Origin: AC-49 sp963817035
Lineage (GTDB): Bacteria > Actinomycetota > Thermoleophilia > Solirubrobacterales > Solirubrobacteraceae
Direction: 5' to 3'
Length of the DNA: 64,000 bases
Assembly: GCA_963817035.1 (NCBI GenBank)
Contig: CAWFMM010000003.1
Span: 124,001 to 188,000 of the forward strand
The stretch's first letter is position 1. Each line of letters starts with the position of its first letter. Below are positions 35,233 to 45,174 of this stretch, piece by piece. The position numbers and the translations under genes are program-made. The notes beneath the pieces were generated by a model that saw nothing but the letters and a program-made list of their open reading frames with translations, had not been told where the DNA came from and ran no database searches.

Positions 35233-36661
35233 CCGGACTCACCGGGCTGGGCCCGACGCTCACGGGGGACGGCACCACCGCCGTCAGCGCGGCTGGAAGC
35301 ATCTCGCTCAACGTCGGATGCGCGTGCACGGTGCCGATGATGTCGTCACGCCTCGCGAGCATCGCCACCGCCAAGCTGCCCTCACCGATCAGCTCTGACG
35401 CATGGGGGGTCACGATGTGCACGCCGACCACGCAGTCAGCCTCGACATCCACCACGAGCTGGACGAAGCCATCGTCGGCGTCGAGTGTCGCCGCGCGACC
35501 GTTGCTTCTGGCGCTCGACTCGGAAACCACCACCTCGATACCCATCTGTTTCGCCTGATCTTCCGTGAGGCCGACCGACGCGATCTCAGGATCGGTGAAG
35601 ATCACGCTGGGGATCGCGATCGAATCGTCGAACAGCGAACCGAGGCCGCAAAGCGACTCAGCCGCAGCTCGACCCTGAGCGCTCGCACGGTGGGCCAGCA
35701 TCGGACCGGCCGTGACGTCGCCGATCGCCGCGACGTTCGGGGACGCGAGACATGCCGCGTCGACGGGGATGAAACCGTGCGCGTCCGCGGCGATCCCCAA
35801 CTGTTCAAGCCCGAGGTCCGCGGAGTTGGGCCTACGCCCCACCGCGACGAGTATCCGCCCGCCGGGAATGATCGACTCACCCTCTCCTCCGATGACCGCC
35901 AGCCCCTCGTTGTCATGTCCGATGACGCGGGTCCCCAACACCACCCGCACGCCGTGTCGGTCGAGGGCCCGCCGTACCGGGCCTGTTAGCCGGGTATCGA
36001 CGCCCGGCAGGATCTTGTCGGCGAGTTCGACGACCGTGACACTCGATCCGAGCTTTGCGAACGCCGTCCCAAGCTCGAGCCCGATATAGCCCGCGCCGAC
36101 GACCGTCAACGTCGGCGGCAGCTCCTCGAGGGCCAAGACGTCCGTCGACGAAAGGATCCGGTTGCCATCGGGACGGAGCGCCTCGGGCCACGCCGGTGAC
36201 GAGCCTGTCGCGATGATGGCCTGCTTGAACTCCAGGAAAATGGCCTTACCACCCTCGGCGCTGACGACGGCACGGTTGAGCGCGGCGAAGCGCAACCGTC
36301 CGTTGAGCACGGTGACGTTGTGCCGGTTGAGCAGGCCACGGACCCCGCCCTCAAGTCGGGAAATGAGCGATGCCTTCCAGCTCTGGAATGCGCCCAAATC
36401 AACCGCAGCCCCAGTGACCGTCAGCCCGGCGGGACCGAGCGACTTGGTCCGCGCGAACCCGCCGGCAAGCTCGATCAACGCTTTCGACGGGATGCACCCG
36501 ACATGAAGGCATGAACCACCGAGCCCACCTTCGCGGCCCTCCTCCTCAACTAGAACGACGCTGCGCCCGAGCTCGGCAGCGCGCTCCGCCGCGGTGTAGC
36601 CACCCGGACCGCCACCGACCACGAGCAGGTCGACCGGCTCGGCGATCTCCCCGACGACCAT
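35225..36661 (-). CDS. lpdA: Dihydrolipoyl dehydrogenase (E3)
   Basis: The 478-residue flavoprotein has the N-terminal FAD motif VVGGGPGGYTAAERAAELG, the redox-active disulfide in GGSCLHVGCIPSK, a central NAD site (VVGAGYIGLELG) and the second FAD motif near VAAIGDVTAG. It reoxidises the dihydrolipoyl groups of the adjacent E2 and passes electrons to NAD+. The expected C-terminal His-Glu pair is present (VHAHPTLSEM). It sits 2 bp downstream of the E2 gene. Confidence 0.95.
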   Translation of the reverse strand: MVVGEIAEPVDLLVVGGGPGGYTAAERAAELGRSVVLVEEEGREGGLGGSCLHVGCIPSKALIELAGGFARTKSLGPAGLTVTGAAVDLGAFQSWKASLISRLEGGVRGLLNRHNVTVLNGRLRFAALNRAVVSAEGGKAIFLEFKQAIIATGSSPAWPEALRPDGNRILSSTDVLALEELPPTLTVVGAGYIGLELGTAFAKLGSSVTVVELADKILPGVDTRLTGPVRRALDRHGVRVVLGTRVIGHDNEGLAVIGGEGESIIPGGRILVAVGRRPNSADLGLEQLGIAADAHGFIPVDAACLASPNVAAIGDVTAGPMLAHRASAQGRAAAESLCGLGSLFDDSIAIPSVIFTDPEIASVGLTEDQAKQMGIEVVVSESSARSNGRAATLDADDGFVQLVVDVEADCVVGVHIVTPHASELIGEGSLAVAMLARRDDIIGTVHAHPTLSEMLPAALTAVVPSPVSVGPSPVSPGV

Positions 36662-36663
36662 TT

Positions 36664-37941
36664 CTACGGAGTCCCAAGGATGAGCGCGGGGTACTCGATC
36701 ACTCCGACCACCTCGTTGACAAAGGCCTGCATCTCGGCGCCATCCATCGCGCGGTGGTCGGCAGCTAGGCCGAGGTTCATGATCGGGCGCACAACCACTT
36801 GGCCGTCGCGTACTACCGCTTTGTCCTGCACGCGGCCGAATCCAAGGTTCGCCGACTGTCCAGGCGAGACGAGCATCGTTCCTTGCGGGCTGCCGAGGGC
36901 ACCGTAGTTGTTGACGGTGAACGTTCCGCCCGTGAGCTCCGCGTGTGTGAGCGTGCGGTCCGCTGCCGCCGCCGCAAGCCGAGCAATCTCAGAAGCGATG
37001 ACGTCGATGGGAAGTCGGTCCGCCTGCCGGATGACAGGGTCGACGACACCGCCCGGCGAGGATATTGCCACGCTCAGATTCACCTCGCCGTGGAGCGTGA
37101 TAGCACCACGCCCCATGTCGACGGAGGCATTCAGGACCGGGTGCCGGCGAACGACGACGGAGGCGATCCTGGCGAGCAGCGCCAGCGTCGTGATCCGCAC
37201 CGGATCGTCGCGGCGCGCACGGTCGTAGAGCGCCTGAAGCCTGTCACGTGTCTCCAAGATCGCAGTCATGTCGACCTCCCGGACGTCCATGACGTGCGGA
37301 ACCGTCTGCCACGACTCCGTCATCCGGCGGGCGATTACTGCCCGCGTCCCCTGAAGCGGCACGACCTCGCTCGCGGATGTCGCGCTTGGGGCAACGAGCC
37401 GAGTCGACGGCGGGTCCGCAGCGTGCGCAGTCGCCGCCGCGATGTCGGAAGGCAGAATCCTGCCGCCAGGACCGCCGCCGACGATCGAGGCAAGGTCCAC
37501 ACCCGCCTGCTGAGCGAGCTTCCGAACAGCGGGCGACGCCATCGGGGGGCGAGCTGACCCGGACCCTGCCGGAGCAGTCTCACCCGGAGAAGTCTCAGCC
37601 GGAGAAACCTCAGCCGGAGAAGTCTCAGTCGGAGAAGCCTCAGCCGGAGTCTCTGCGCGCTCGCTGCCGTGCGACACCTTCAGGGCGGCGGCCTGCGTCT
37701 CGCTGACCTCCGCGAACACAATGAGTACGTCACCGACGCTGATGGTGTCGTCGATCTCGGCGGCGAGCCGAGTAACGACGCCATCGACTGGGCTCGGGAT
37801 GGCGACGATGGCCTTATCGGTCTGCACATCCACCATCGGATCGAACTCTTTGACGCGGTCGCCGACCCCGACGTGCCACTCGAGGATCTCGGCCCCCGCG
37901 GTTCCCTCGCCAATATCAGGGAGGCGAAACTCGAGGTTCAT
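36664..37941 (-). CDS. Dihydrolipoamide acyltransferase (E2) of a 2-oxoacid dehydrogenase complex
   Basis: The 425-residue protein has one lipoyl domain (lipoylated Lys in VQTDKAIV), a repetitive Pro/Glu/Thr linker, a peripheral-subunit-binding domain (SPAVRKLAQQAGVDL) and a catalytic domain ending in the active-site motif DHRAMDGAE. It transfers an acyl group to CoA. The length and single lipoyl domain suit actinobacterial or branched-chain E2 proteins. The ATG at 37941 shares one base with the E1 beta stop (TGATG). Confidence 0.93.
   Translation of the reverse strand: MNLEFRLPDIGEGTAGAEILEWHVGVGDRVKEFDPMVDVQTDKAIVAIPSPVDGVVTRLAAEIDDTISVGDVLIVFAEVSETQAAALKVSHGSERAETPAEASPTETSPAEVSPAETSPGETAPAGSGSARPPMASPAVRKLAQQAGVDLASIVGGGPGGRILPSDIAAATAHAADPPSTRLVAPSATSASEVVPLQGTRAVIARRMTESWQTVPHVMDVREVDMTAILETRDRLQALYDRARRDDPVRITTLALLARIASVVVRRHPVLNASVDMGRGAITLHGEVNLSVAISSPGGVVDPVIRQADRLPIDVIASEIARLAAAAADRTLTHAELTGGTFTVNNYGALGSPQGTMLVSPGQSANLGFGRVQDKAVVRDGQVVVRPIMNLGLAADHRAMDGAEMQAFVNEVVGVIEYPALILGTP
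37571..37645 (-). repeat. 15-bp minisatellite in the E2 linker
   Basis: Five 15-bp units of the form GGAGAAGTCTCAGCC (plus-strand reading), with one to three changes each, encode the repeated ETSPAE-like linker between the lipoyl and subunit-binding domains. Confidence 0.85.
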
Positions 37942-38921
37942 CAAGGAGCCTCGACCACGCGCTTGATCTCGGCAAAGATCCGCTCCGCGCTCGGGATGTA
38001 CATCTCCTCGCTGGCGGCGAAAGGGTACGGCGTGTCATATGCCGTGACCCGGCCGATTGGCGCCTCCAATGCGTAGAACGCCTCCTGTTGGGCAGTCGCG
38101 ATCACCTCGGCGCCGAACCCGCCGGTGTAGGGCGCCTCGTGGACGACGAGAGCGCGGCCCGTGGCTCCGACCTCCTCCGCGATGGTCTCCTCGTCGAGCG
38201 GTACAAGGGTGCGGAGATCGACGACGGTGCACGTGATGCCCGCCGCGGCGGCCAGATCTGCGGCCGCGTTCGCCACGTGCACGGCCGCGCTCCATGCGAT
38301 GAGGGTGACGTCGGTGCCCCGGCGTACGACTCGTGCCTTACCGAACGGCACCGTGTAGGACTCGTCAGGGACTTCGTCGCGCTGAAGCCGGTATCCGCGC
38401 AGAGGCTCCAGGTACAGAACCGGATCCAGGTCCCGTATCGCTTCCGTGAGCAAGCCCTTTGCGTCGTAGGCGGTCGAAGGCGCGACGACCTTTAGGCCGG
38501 GGGTGTGCGCGTACTTGCTCTCCATCGCGTCGGAGTGCAGCTCGGGCGTCCGAACGTTGCCTCCGAAGGGCGCGCGAACCACGACCTGCATCTCGTGCTG
38601 GCCACCCGACCGATACCGCATCCGAGCAAGCTGACCCTCGATCTGATGGAACGCCTGAACACTGAAGCCGAGGAACTGGATCTCCGCCACCGGCACGAGT
38701 CCGCTGACGGCCAGCCCGATGGCCGAACCGACGATCGCGCCTTCCGCCAGAGGCATATCCACGACGCGCTCATCTCCGAAACGCTCCTGGAGACCGTCGG
38801 TCGCGCGGAAAACACCTCCAAGCCGACCAACGTCCTGCCCGAGGACCACGACCCGCTCGTCGCGCTCCATCTCGGCAGCGAGGGTGGAGCGGATCGCCTC
38901 CACCATGTTCATCTCGGTCAT
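37941..38921 (-). CDS. 2-oxoacid dehydrogenase E1 beta subunit
   Basis: The 326-residue protein matches E1 beta subunits of pyruvate/branched-chain 2-oxoacid dehydrogenases. It has the segments VVVLGQDVGRLGGVF, MPLAEGAIVGSAIGLA and DLRTLVPLDEETI. With E1 alpha it forms the thiamine-diphosphate decarboxylase. It overlaps the upstream E1 alpha gene (ATGA), consistent with a fixed stoichiometry. Confidence 0.94.
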   Translation of the reverse strand: MTEMNMVEAIRSTLAAEMERDERVVVLGQDVGRLGGVFRATDGLQERFGDERVVDMPLAEGAIVGSAIGLAVSGLVPVAEIQFLGFSVQAFHQIEGQLARMRYRSGGQHEMQVVVRAPFGGNVRTPELHSDAMESKYAHTPGLKVVAPSTAYDAKGLLTEAIRDLDPVLYLEPLRGYRLQRDEVPDESYTVPFGKARVVRRGTDVTLIAWSAAVHVANAAADLAAAAGITCTVVDLRTLVPLDEETIAEEVGATGRALVVHEAPYTGGFGAEVIATAQQEAFYALEAPIGRVTAYDTPYPFAASEEMYIPSAERIFAEIKRVVEAP

Positions 38922-40000
38922 GCTCGAGTCTCGCCGCTGGCAGCCGCGCGCTGGCGCACAACCCGAGCCGGCGGGTTGGCGTAGACATCTTTGAAGAGCG
39001 AATCTGGACCGGGAGGAGGCACCGCTTCGACCTCGGTGATCGCCGCCGCGATTTCCGCGTCGATGGCGGCGCGTAGAGCGCCAGCTTGCTCGTCTGACAG
39101 GAGGCCTTGCGCCTCGAGAAAGGCGCGGAAACGCGCGAGGGAGTCGCGTACCGCGAACTGCTCCGCCTCAGGTGGATCGACGTAGCGGGTTGGATCATCG
39201 GCCGTGTTGTGTGGCCCAGCGCGATCGGTGACCGCTTCAATCAGTGTGGGACCGCCGCCCTCACGCGCGAGCGCGACCGCCCGCGAGGTAGCGGCGTACA
39301 CGGCGAGGACGTCATTGCCGTCCACCTGCTCTCCGGCGATGCCGTAGCCGATCGCCCGCGCTGCCAGCGACGGCGCTCGTGTCTGAATGCGTGCCGGGGT
39401 GGATATGGCCCACCCGTTGTTCTGGAGCAGGAAGACCACGGGAGCTCTGCGGACGCCGGCCAGGTTGAGCGCCTCGTGGAAGTCCCCCTCAGACGACGCG
39501 CCTTCGCCGAAGTAGGTGATGACCACGCCGTCCTCGCCCTGCAGGCGCATGCCCCACGCGATTCCCACCGCGTGAGGGATCTGGGCCGCGAGCGAGATCT
39601 GGAGCGGCAAGACCTTGACTCCCGCCGGAAACGGACGAGCGGCAGGATGACCGCGGAAGTAGTGGAGGATCTGCGAAAGCGGGACGCCGTGGCGCTTGAG
39701 CGCGACCAGCTCCCGGTATTGCGGAACGATCCAGTCGCGTGCTGGATCGAGCGCGTAGGCGGACCCTACGATTGCCGCTTCCTGCCCAACAGCGCCAGCG
39801 AACGTGCCAAGTCGTCCCTGCCGCTGGAGATCGAAGGCGCGCTCGCTCAGCACGCGCGACATCAGCATCAGCTGAAAGAGTTCGACGAGATCGCCGTCGG
39901 ACAACTGCTCCGGTCTTGCGCCGACCAATTCACCTTCTGTCGTCAGAACTCGTGTGATGCGAGGCAGGTCTTCGGCGGTGGCGAGCCCGGTGGAGTCCAT
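38918..40000 (-). CDS. 2-oxoacid dehydrogenase E1 alpha subunit
   Basis: The 360-residue subunit contains the thiamine-diphosphate motif (GEGASSEGDFHEALN ... QNNGWAIS). The usual Gly-Asp at its start reads GEG here (YFGEGASSEG), so the Mg ligand position is Glu, not the more common Asp. ATG 40000 has GAGGGAGG upstream; a GTG one codon earlier is less well spaced. The substrate could be pyruvate, a branched-chain 2-oxoacid or the island's own 2-oxoacid. It lies 54 bp after the VWA gene. Confidence 0.92.
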   Translation of the reverse strand: MDSTGLATAEDLPRITRVLTTEGELVGARPEQLSDGDLVELFQLMLMSRVLSERAFDLQRQGRLGTFAGAVGQEAAIVGSAYALDPARDWIVPQYRELVALKRHGVPLSQILHYFRGHPAARPFPAGVKVLPLQISLAAQIPHAVGIAWGMRLQGEDGVVITYFGEGASSEGDFHEALNLAGVRRAPVVFLLQNNGWAISTPARIQTRAPSLAARAIGYGIAGEQVDGNDVLAVYAATSRAVALAREGGGPTLIEAVTDRAGPHNTADDPTRYVDPPEAEQFAVRDSLARFRAFLEAQGLLSDEQAGALRAAIDAEIAAAITEVEAVPPPGPDSLFKDVYANPPARVVRQRAAASGETRA

Positions 40001-40054
40001 CACGCCCTCCCTCTCGTGATCAATCGAGATTGGATAAAACCACAGGGCTCAGCG

Positions 40055-41227
40055 CTAGACCTCGTCGATACTTTGAACTCTGCTGGCATCTTCTCGGGTA
40101 AACCACGAGTGGGATGTGGTGCCGAGTGCCGGGACAGCATGACCCTCGATCCGACCGATGCGCTCGAGCACCGAGAGCAACGAACCGAGGCTATGTCCGC
40201 TCTCAAAAAGATCGAGATGCGGATGGGCGGCGCGCATCCCGCGCGTGAGCGGTTCGTAGCGCACGTCGGCCTTGAGCGGGTTCAGCCACACGAGACGGTG
40301 CACGGTCCGGCGCAGTCGCGCCGTCTCGCGCGCAAGCAGGTCGGGGTCGCCAGTATCGAGGCCATCCGAACAGATGAACGTGACCGCACGTCGGGTATCG
40401 GACCGATTCCGGCGCTCGTCCAGAAACGCGCTCAGCGCGTTGCCGATACGAGTGCCGCCGTCCCAATCCGGGACCGCCGACGACGCCTCGAGAAGGGCTT
40501 CGTCGAAAGACCTCTTCGCAAGTGCGCCCGTGAGATTGGTCAGGCGGGTGCCGAACGCATAGACCTCCGCGTTTCCACTGGTTCGCGCGAGCGCATGGGC
40601 GAACATCAGGTATCCGCGGGAGTAGGCCGCCATCGAGCCCGATACGTCGAGGAGGAACACCAAGGGACGAACGGTCACGCGGCGGTGGCGCTCACGGATC
40701 GAGAGCGGCTCGCCCCCCGTGGCGGCGGCCCGGCGCAAGACTCGCCGGACGTCGATCGGCCCGTGAGGTCCTCGCTGGTAACGCCGGGTGCGCTGAACGG
40801 GCAGCATGCCAGGAAGCGCGTGGAACAGGATCGCGAGCTCAGACCAGTCACTTTCGGTGCACAGCTCGAAGCTCTTCTCTTGCAGGACCTCGTTTCGGCT
40901 CGCGGTCCCAGCGGCTGATTCAGACTCTGCCTCGTGGTCAACGTCCGCCGAACGGACGCTCGGCCGAGCCAGGGCTTGGACGGACTCGTCGAGATCTGAT
41001 TGGGGCTCGGAAACCTGACCAAAGAAGCGCTGGAACACATCGTCGTAGATCGGAATCTGGTCCGGCCCCCACAACAGCGAGGCGCGGCCGGCCCAATAGA
41101 GATCTGCCGGAGCTATCGCGGCTGCCGCCTCGCAGAAAACACGGATCCGCTCAGGCCCGACCGGCACGCCCTCGAGCCTGAGCGCATGTCCGAATCGGAC
41201 TAGCGACAGGATCGACTGGTCATTCAC
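40055..41227 (-). CDS. VWA-domain protein, CoxE-like
   Basis: The 390-residue protein has a C-terminal von Willebrand A domain with the MIDAS motif DVSGS (in LLDVSGSMAAYSR) and further metal-site residues (ICSDGLDTGD). CoxE-like proteins work with MoxR/CoxD ATPases to mature the copper-containing or Mo-site of CO-dehydrogenase-like hydroxylases. The start is GTG 41227, overlapping the MoxR stop. Confidence 0.9.
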   Translation of the reverse strand: MNDQSILSLVRFGHALRLEGVPVGPERIRVFCEAAAAIAPADLYWAGRASLLWGPDQIPIYDDVFQRFFGQVSEPQSDLDESVQALARPSVRSADVDHEAESESAAGTASRNEVLQEKSFELCTESDWSELAILFHALPGMLPVQRTRRYQRGPHGPIDVRRVLRRAAATGGEPLSIRERHRRVTVRPLVFLLDVSGSMAAYSRGYLMFAHALARTSGNAEVYAFGTRLTNLTGALAKRSFDEALLEASSAVPDWDGGTRIGNALSAFLDERRNRSDTRRAVTFICSDGLDTGDPDLLARETARLRRTVHRLVWLNPLKADVRYEPLTRGMRAAHPHLDLFESGHSLGSLLSVLERIGRIEGHAVPALGTTSHSWFTREDASRVQSIDEV

Positions 41228-42095
41228 GCGTGAGATCCGAAAGCGCGGCGGTCGCCCGTCGCAGGTCATCCCGGTTCTTAACAGCTGCGCCGAGAGTTCC
41301 CGCGGTCGCCGCCGGATCTGCGGCCACGGATTCCGCGCCGACGACGGTCAATGACCGTGCCCAATCGATCGCCTCGGCCGCGCCGGGTGGTTTGACCAAG
41401 TTGAGCTCTCGCAGGGAGGCCACGGCCTTCGCCACCGAGAGTGCAAGCTGTGGTCCGACTTCGGGCGCTCTCCGGTTGATGATCTCCACCTCCCGCTCCA
41501 CGCTTGGGTAGTCGATCCAGTGGTAGAGGCATCGGCGCGTGAGAGCGTCGTGCAGGTCGCGTGTGCGGTTCGAGGTGATCACCACAAGCGGCGGCGTCTC
41601 CGCCGTGATGGTGCCCAGCTCTGGAATCGTGACGCTGAAATCGGAGAGCATCTCGAGAAGGAAGGCCTCGAACTCGGCGTCCGCCCGGTCGAGCTCGTCG
41701 ATCAAGAGGACAGCGTCTGCACCGCGACGCAGCGCATGAAGTAGAGGACGCTCCATTAAGAATTCCGGTGCATAGAGGGCCGACAAATCCGAGGAGCTCG
41801 CGCGCGAGGCGAGCAGTTGTCGACGCCAGTCCCACTCGTACAGCGCCTCCGAGGCCTCAATCCCTTCGAAGCACTGAAGTCGCACGAGCTCGGCTCCGAA
41901 AACCTCTGCCAACGCCTTGGCGAGCTCCGTCTTGCCGACACCGGGCTCACCTTCGACGAGGAGCGGCCGGCGCAGGCGCGACGCGAGAAGGACGGCGGTC
42001 GCGATGCCGTGGTCGGGGAGATACCCAACGGATTCGAGCGCTGCAACTACTGCGTCAGCATGTTCGAAGCCTGGTTGCGACGAACCGTGGCTCAC
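41220..42095 (-). CDS. MoxR-type AAA ATPase, CoxD-like
   Basis: The 291-residue AAA+ ATPase has Walker A GEPGVGKTE, Walker B LLIDELDRAD and sensor residues after ITSNR. In cox-type clusters CoxD is a chaperone that helps assemble the Mo active site. It starts at GTG 42095, 10 bp downstream of the coxG-like stop, and overlaps the VWA gene, as in canonical cox operons. Confidence 0.93.
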   Translation of the reverse strand: MSHGSSQPGFEHADAVVAALESVGYLPDHGIATAVLLASRLRRPLLVEGEPGVGKTELAKALAEVFGAELVRLQCFEGIEASEALYEWDWRRQLLASRASSSDLSALYAPEFLMERPLLHALRRGADAVLLIDELDRADAEFEAFLLEMLSDFSVTIPELGTITAETPPLVVITSNRTRDLHDALTRRCLYHWIDYPSVEREVEIINRRAPEVGPQLALSVAKAVASLRELNLVKPPGAAEAIDWARSLTVVGAESVAADPAATAGTLGAAVKNRDDLRRATAALSDLTRE

Positions 42096-42105
42096 CTACG
42101 CCGGC

Positions 42106-42762
42106 CTACGTCCGCCGACGGCCAAGTACAAAGCCGACAACAAAGGCAAAGGCTGCGGCGATCGGAAGCACATATGGCCGGAGAGATTCTGCGATGGACC
42201 CGCCCACCACGCTCAGCAGATCGACCGACGCGCCGTCATCTTGCGTCCGGTCCACAGGGCGTGCGCCGTTACTGTCGTTAGAGCGAGCGGAGCTCTCGAG
42301 CGACGGATCCTGCGCGTCGCTATTTGTCATCAGGGCCTCAAGGTTTGTCCCGAACTCGACGAACATGCGCTTCGCGATCTTCTCCATCGGCCCGCTACCG
42401 AACTGCGCGACCCGTCCACGGACGGTGAGATCGGTCTCGACCACGACCCGCGACCCGCCATCGTCCTCGAACACGCAACTCTCAACTCGTGCCTCGGCCG
42501 ATCCTTGGCCCCCCGCCTCATCTCCGCGGGCCAGCATGACTGCTCGCCGTCCTTCGGGATTCAGTTCCTCGAATGTGACAGTCCCGGCGTAGTCCGCGGT
42601 GATCGGTCCGACCTTGATACGGACAGCGCCGCGGTAGACGTCGTCTTCGTGACCTTCCATCCGCACGCCGGGGATGCATACCGCCACTCGCTCGACGTCG
42701 GCCAATGCCATAAAGACGTCGTCGGGCGGCAGCGGGAGCTGAATCTCATTGGTAAATCTCAT
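42106..42762 (-). CDS. coxG: CoxG-like SRPBCC protein with C-terminal membrane anchor
   Basis: The 218-residue protein starts with a CoxG/SRPBCC domain (EIQLPLPPDDVFMALADVERV, cited as its start; GRVAQFGSGPMEKIAKRMF). It ends with a single hydrophobic helix (VLPIAAAFAFVVGFVLG) before an Arg-rich tail. In CO dehydrogenase systems CoxG anchors the hydroxylase to the membrane. AGGAGAAG sits 5 nt before the ATG. Confidence 0.9.
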   Translation of the reverse strand: MRFTNEIQLPLPPDDVFMALADVERVAVCIPGVRMEGHEDDVYRGAVRIKVGPITADYAGTVTFEELNPEGRRAVMLARGDEAGGQGSAEARVESCVFEDDGGSRVVVETDLTVRGRVAQFGSGPMEKIAKRMFVEFGTNLEALMTNSDAQDPSLESSARSNDSNGARPVDRTQDDGASVDLLSVVGGSIAESLRPYVLPIAAAFAFVVGFVLGRRRT

Positions 42763-42804
42763 GTCTCTTCTCCTGTCGCCGGAATCGCTGCAAGTAAGCG
42801 GACG

Positions 42805-45174
42805 CTATGCGCTCGTGGTAGCTGCCCGGAGCTTCTCGCGCAGATACATGGGCGTTACTGGTACGCGATCGATCGAAACCCCAAACGGAGCAATCGCGTC
42901 GGCGATGGCGTTGACGACCGCTGCTGGCGTCGAAATCGTCCCAGCCTCTCCGGCTCCCTTAACACCGTGGACGCTGGCGGGGGATGGTGTCTCAAGGCTG
43001 CGAAGGTCCATCATCGGAATCTCGCCCGTCGTCGGGTACAGATAGTGCAGCAGGCTCCCGGAGACGAACTCGCCACTGTCGTCGTACACCAGATCCTCGA
43101 GCAACGCGATTCCGACTCCCATCGCGACGGCACCGGCGACTTGGCCCTTCACGATCATCGGATTGAGCAGCACCCCACAGTCCTCGACGGCGACAAGCTG
43201 CTCGATTGTGACCGCGCCGGTCTCCACGTCTACTTCCACCACGGCCGCAGCGCACCCGTTGGCGTACGTCTCGCCAGGGTCATAGCCCGAGGTCGCTGTC
43301 AGCCCGCTCTGCTGAACTGACTCGGGTCGCGCGTCAGCTCCGAAGTAGCCGAACCCCGCGACCTGGCCAATAGGAATGGAGCGCGAGGGCGCACCCTTGA
43401 TTGCTGCCGCGCCATCACGCAACTCGATGTCGTCGGGACTTGCCTCGAGCAGCGCTCCTGCGAGTTCCCGCAGTCTCTCTCGGATCTCACCCGCAGCTCC
43501 GACGATGGCTCCGGTCCCGATAACCGCGCTCCGGCTTGCCCAAGTCCCCATCCCCCACGCCGAACTATCCGTGTCACCGTACGTGACCCGCACGCTCGTC
43601 ATCGGCACTCCGAGTTCGTCAGCTGCGACCTGCGCGAACGTTGTTTCGTGTCCCTGTCCATGGGAATGGAAGCCGGTTGTCACGTTGACCGAGCCGTCTG
43701 GCTCCATGCTGACACTTGCGCAGTCGAAGAATCCGCCCGGCGTACCCCCAGCCCTGGCGCTCTTCGTCGCCCAGCCAGTCGGCTCGACGAAAGGGCTGAA
43801 GCCGACCCCGACGTAGCGGCCCTCGTCCCGCAGCTGGCGCTGGCGCTCGCGAAATGCGTCGTAGCCGATGGCATCGCGGGCAGTCTCCACTGATTCGGCG
43901 TAGCTCCCGCCGTCATAGAAGGCGCCGAACGCATTGTGTCGCGGCTCTGGGCCGATTATGTTACGCAGGCGAAGCTGCACTGGATCGATGTCGAGAGCGC
44001 GCGCTACGTCGTCGATGGCAGTCTCCCGTGCCAGCTGGCCGGGAACCCATCCCACCCCCCGAATAGGGCCGTTTGGGCACTTATTCGTCAACGGGTTGTC
44101 GATCACATAGCCGGCGTCGTCGATCTTGTACACGGCTGGGAGCATCCCAGCTGCGGTCAGCGAATCAGAGAGTGGCGTAAAGGGCATAGCGGAGTATGCG
44201 CCTGCGTCACAGATGAAGTGGGCCCGGAACGCCTTAAACGTCCCGTCGTTGTCCGCAGCGATTTCGAATGTGCATACCATCGCCTTTGAGTGTGCGCCGG
44301 CAGCCAGGTTCTCCCACCGATCTTCGATCCACTTCACCGGCCTTTCGAGCCTGCGGGCGACTTCGGGAATGACCGCGTCCTCAGGGAAGATGGAGCACGT
44401 CAAGCCGAAGGCGCCTCCGACGTCAGGAACCTTGATGGTCATCCGAGCTTCTGGAATATTTAGCACAGGCTGGAGGATCAGCCGGAGTAGGTGCGGCATC
44501 TGAGACGAGGGATGAATTGTCAGGTGACCGCCGTCGTAGTCAGCCACAATGCCACGCGTTGCGACGGGGGCCCCAGTCGAGCGGCCGACCACGAACCGTT
44601 TGGTGAAGACGTGATCTGCCCCAGCGAATGCCGTCTCCACATCACCGACGGAATGCTCGATATGGGCTACGTTGTTCGTGCCCATCGACTGGTCGAGAAG
44701 CGGAGCTTGAGCATCCAATGCCCTCTCCGGATCAAGCACAAGGGGCAGGGGCTCCCACGTCACGTCGACCAGATCGCGCCCATCCTCAGCTACGTAGGGA
44801 CTTGTCGCCACGACGACGGCTACGGCCTCGCCAACGAAGCGGGCTTTGTCTCGTGGGAGAGGATGGCGATGGGGATGCAGAAGCTCTTCGCGCTGGACGA
44901 TGTCAGGAATAAATGGGTTCAGGTCGCTGAAATCCTCACCCGTGAAGACGGCCACAACGCCGTCGAGAGCGAGGGCCTGGGACGTGTCGATCGATACGAT
45001 ACGCGCGTGCGCGTGTGGGCTTCGTACGAATGCGGCATGCACCATTCCCGGAAGCACGAGATCATCGGCGAACCGCGCCTTTCCGGCCAGCAGTCGTGGA
45101 TCCTCGACTCGCTTTACCGACTGGCCGATATAGCGATGGCCAGAGCTAGCAGTGGTTGTCGCTTCAGCCGTCAC
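42805..45174 (-). CDS. Molybdenum hydroxylase large subunit, xanthine/CO dehydrogenase family
   Basis: The 789-residue protein binds molybdenum-MCD in the xanthine dehydrogenase family. It has the GRSTGAPVATRG, VGGAFG and SHGQGHET motifs and the catalytic Glu in VKGAGEAGT. At the loop that reads AYxCSFR in form I CO dehydrogenase and AYRGAGR in form II it reads GPIRGVGWVPG, so it is not a CO dehydrogenase and the substrate is unassigned. The start is GTG 45174, overlapping the CoxS-like stop by 11 bp. Confidence 0.92.
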   Translation of the reverse strand: MTAEATTTASSGHRYIGQSVKRVEDPRLLAGKARFADDLVLPGMVHAAFVRSPHAHARIVSIDTSQALALDGVVAVFTGEDFSDLNPFIPDIVQREELLHPHRHPLPRDKARFVGEAVAVVVATSPYVAEDGRDLVDVTWEPLPLVLDPERALDAQAPLLDQSMGTNNVAHIEHSVGDVETAFAGADHVFTKRFVVGRSTGAPVATRGIVADYDGGHLTIHPSSQMPHLLRLILQPVLNIPEARMTIKVPDVGGAFGLTCSIFPEDAVIPEVARRLERPVKWIEDRWENLAAGAHSKAMVCTFEIAADNDGTFKAFRAHFICDAGAYSAMPFTPLSDSLTAAGMLPAVYKIDDAGYVIDNPLTNKCPNGPIRGVGWVPGQLARETAIDDVARALDIDPVQLRLRNIIGPEPRHNAFGAFYDGGSYAESVETARDAIGYDAFRERQRQLRDEGRYVGVGFSPFVEPTGWATKSARAGGTPGGFFDCASVSMEPDGSVNVTTGFHSHGQGHETTFAQVAADELGVPMTSVRVTYGDTDSSAWGMGTWASRSAVIGTGAIVGAAGEIRERLRELAGALLEASPDDIELRDGAAAIKGAPSRSIPIGQVAGFGYFGADARPESVQQSGLTATSGYDPGETYANGCAAAVVEVDVETGAVTIEQLVAVEDCGVLLNPMIVKGQVAGAVAMGVGIALLEDLVYDDSGEFVSGSLLHYLYPTTGEIPMMDLRSLETPSPASVHGVKGAGEAGTISTPAAVVNAIADAIAPFGVSIDRVPVTPMYLREKLRAATTSA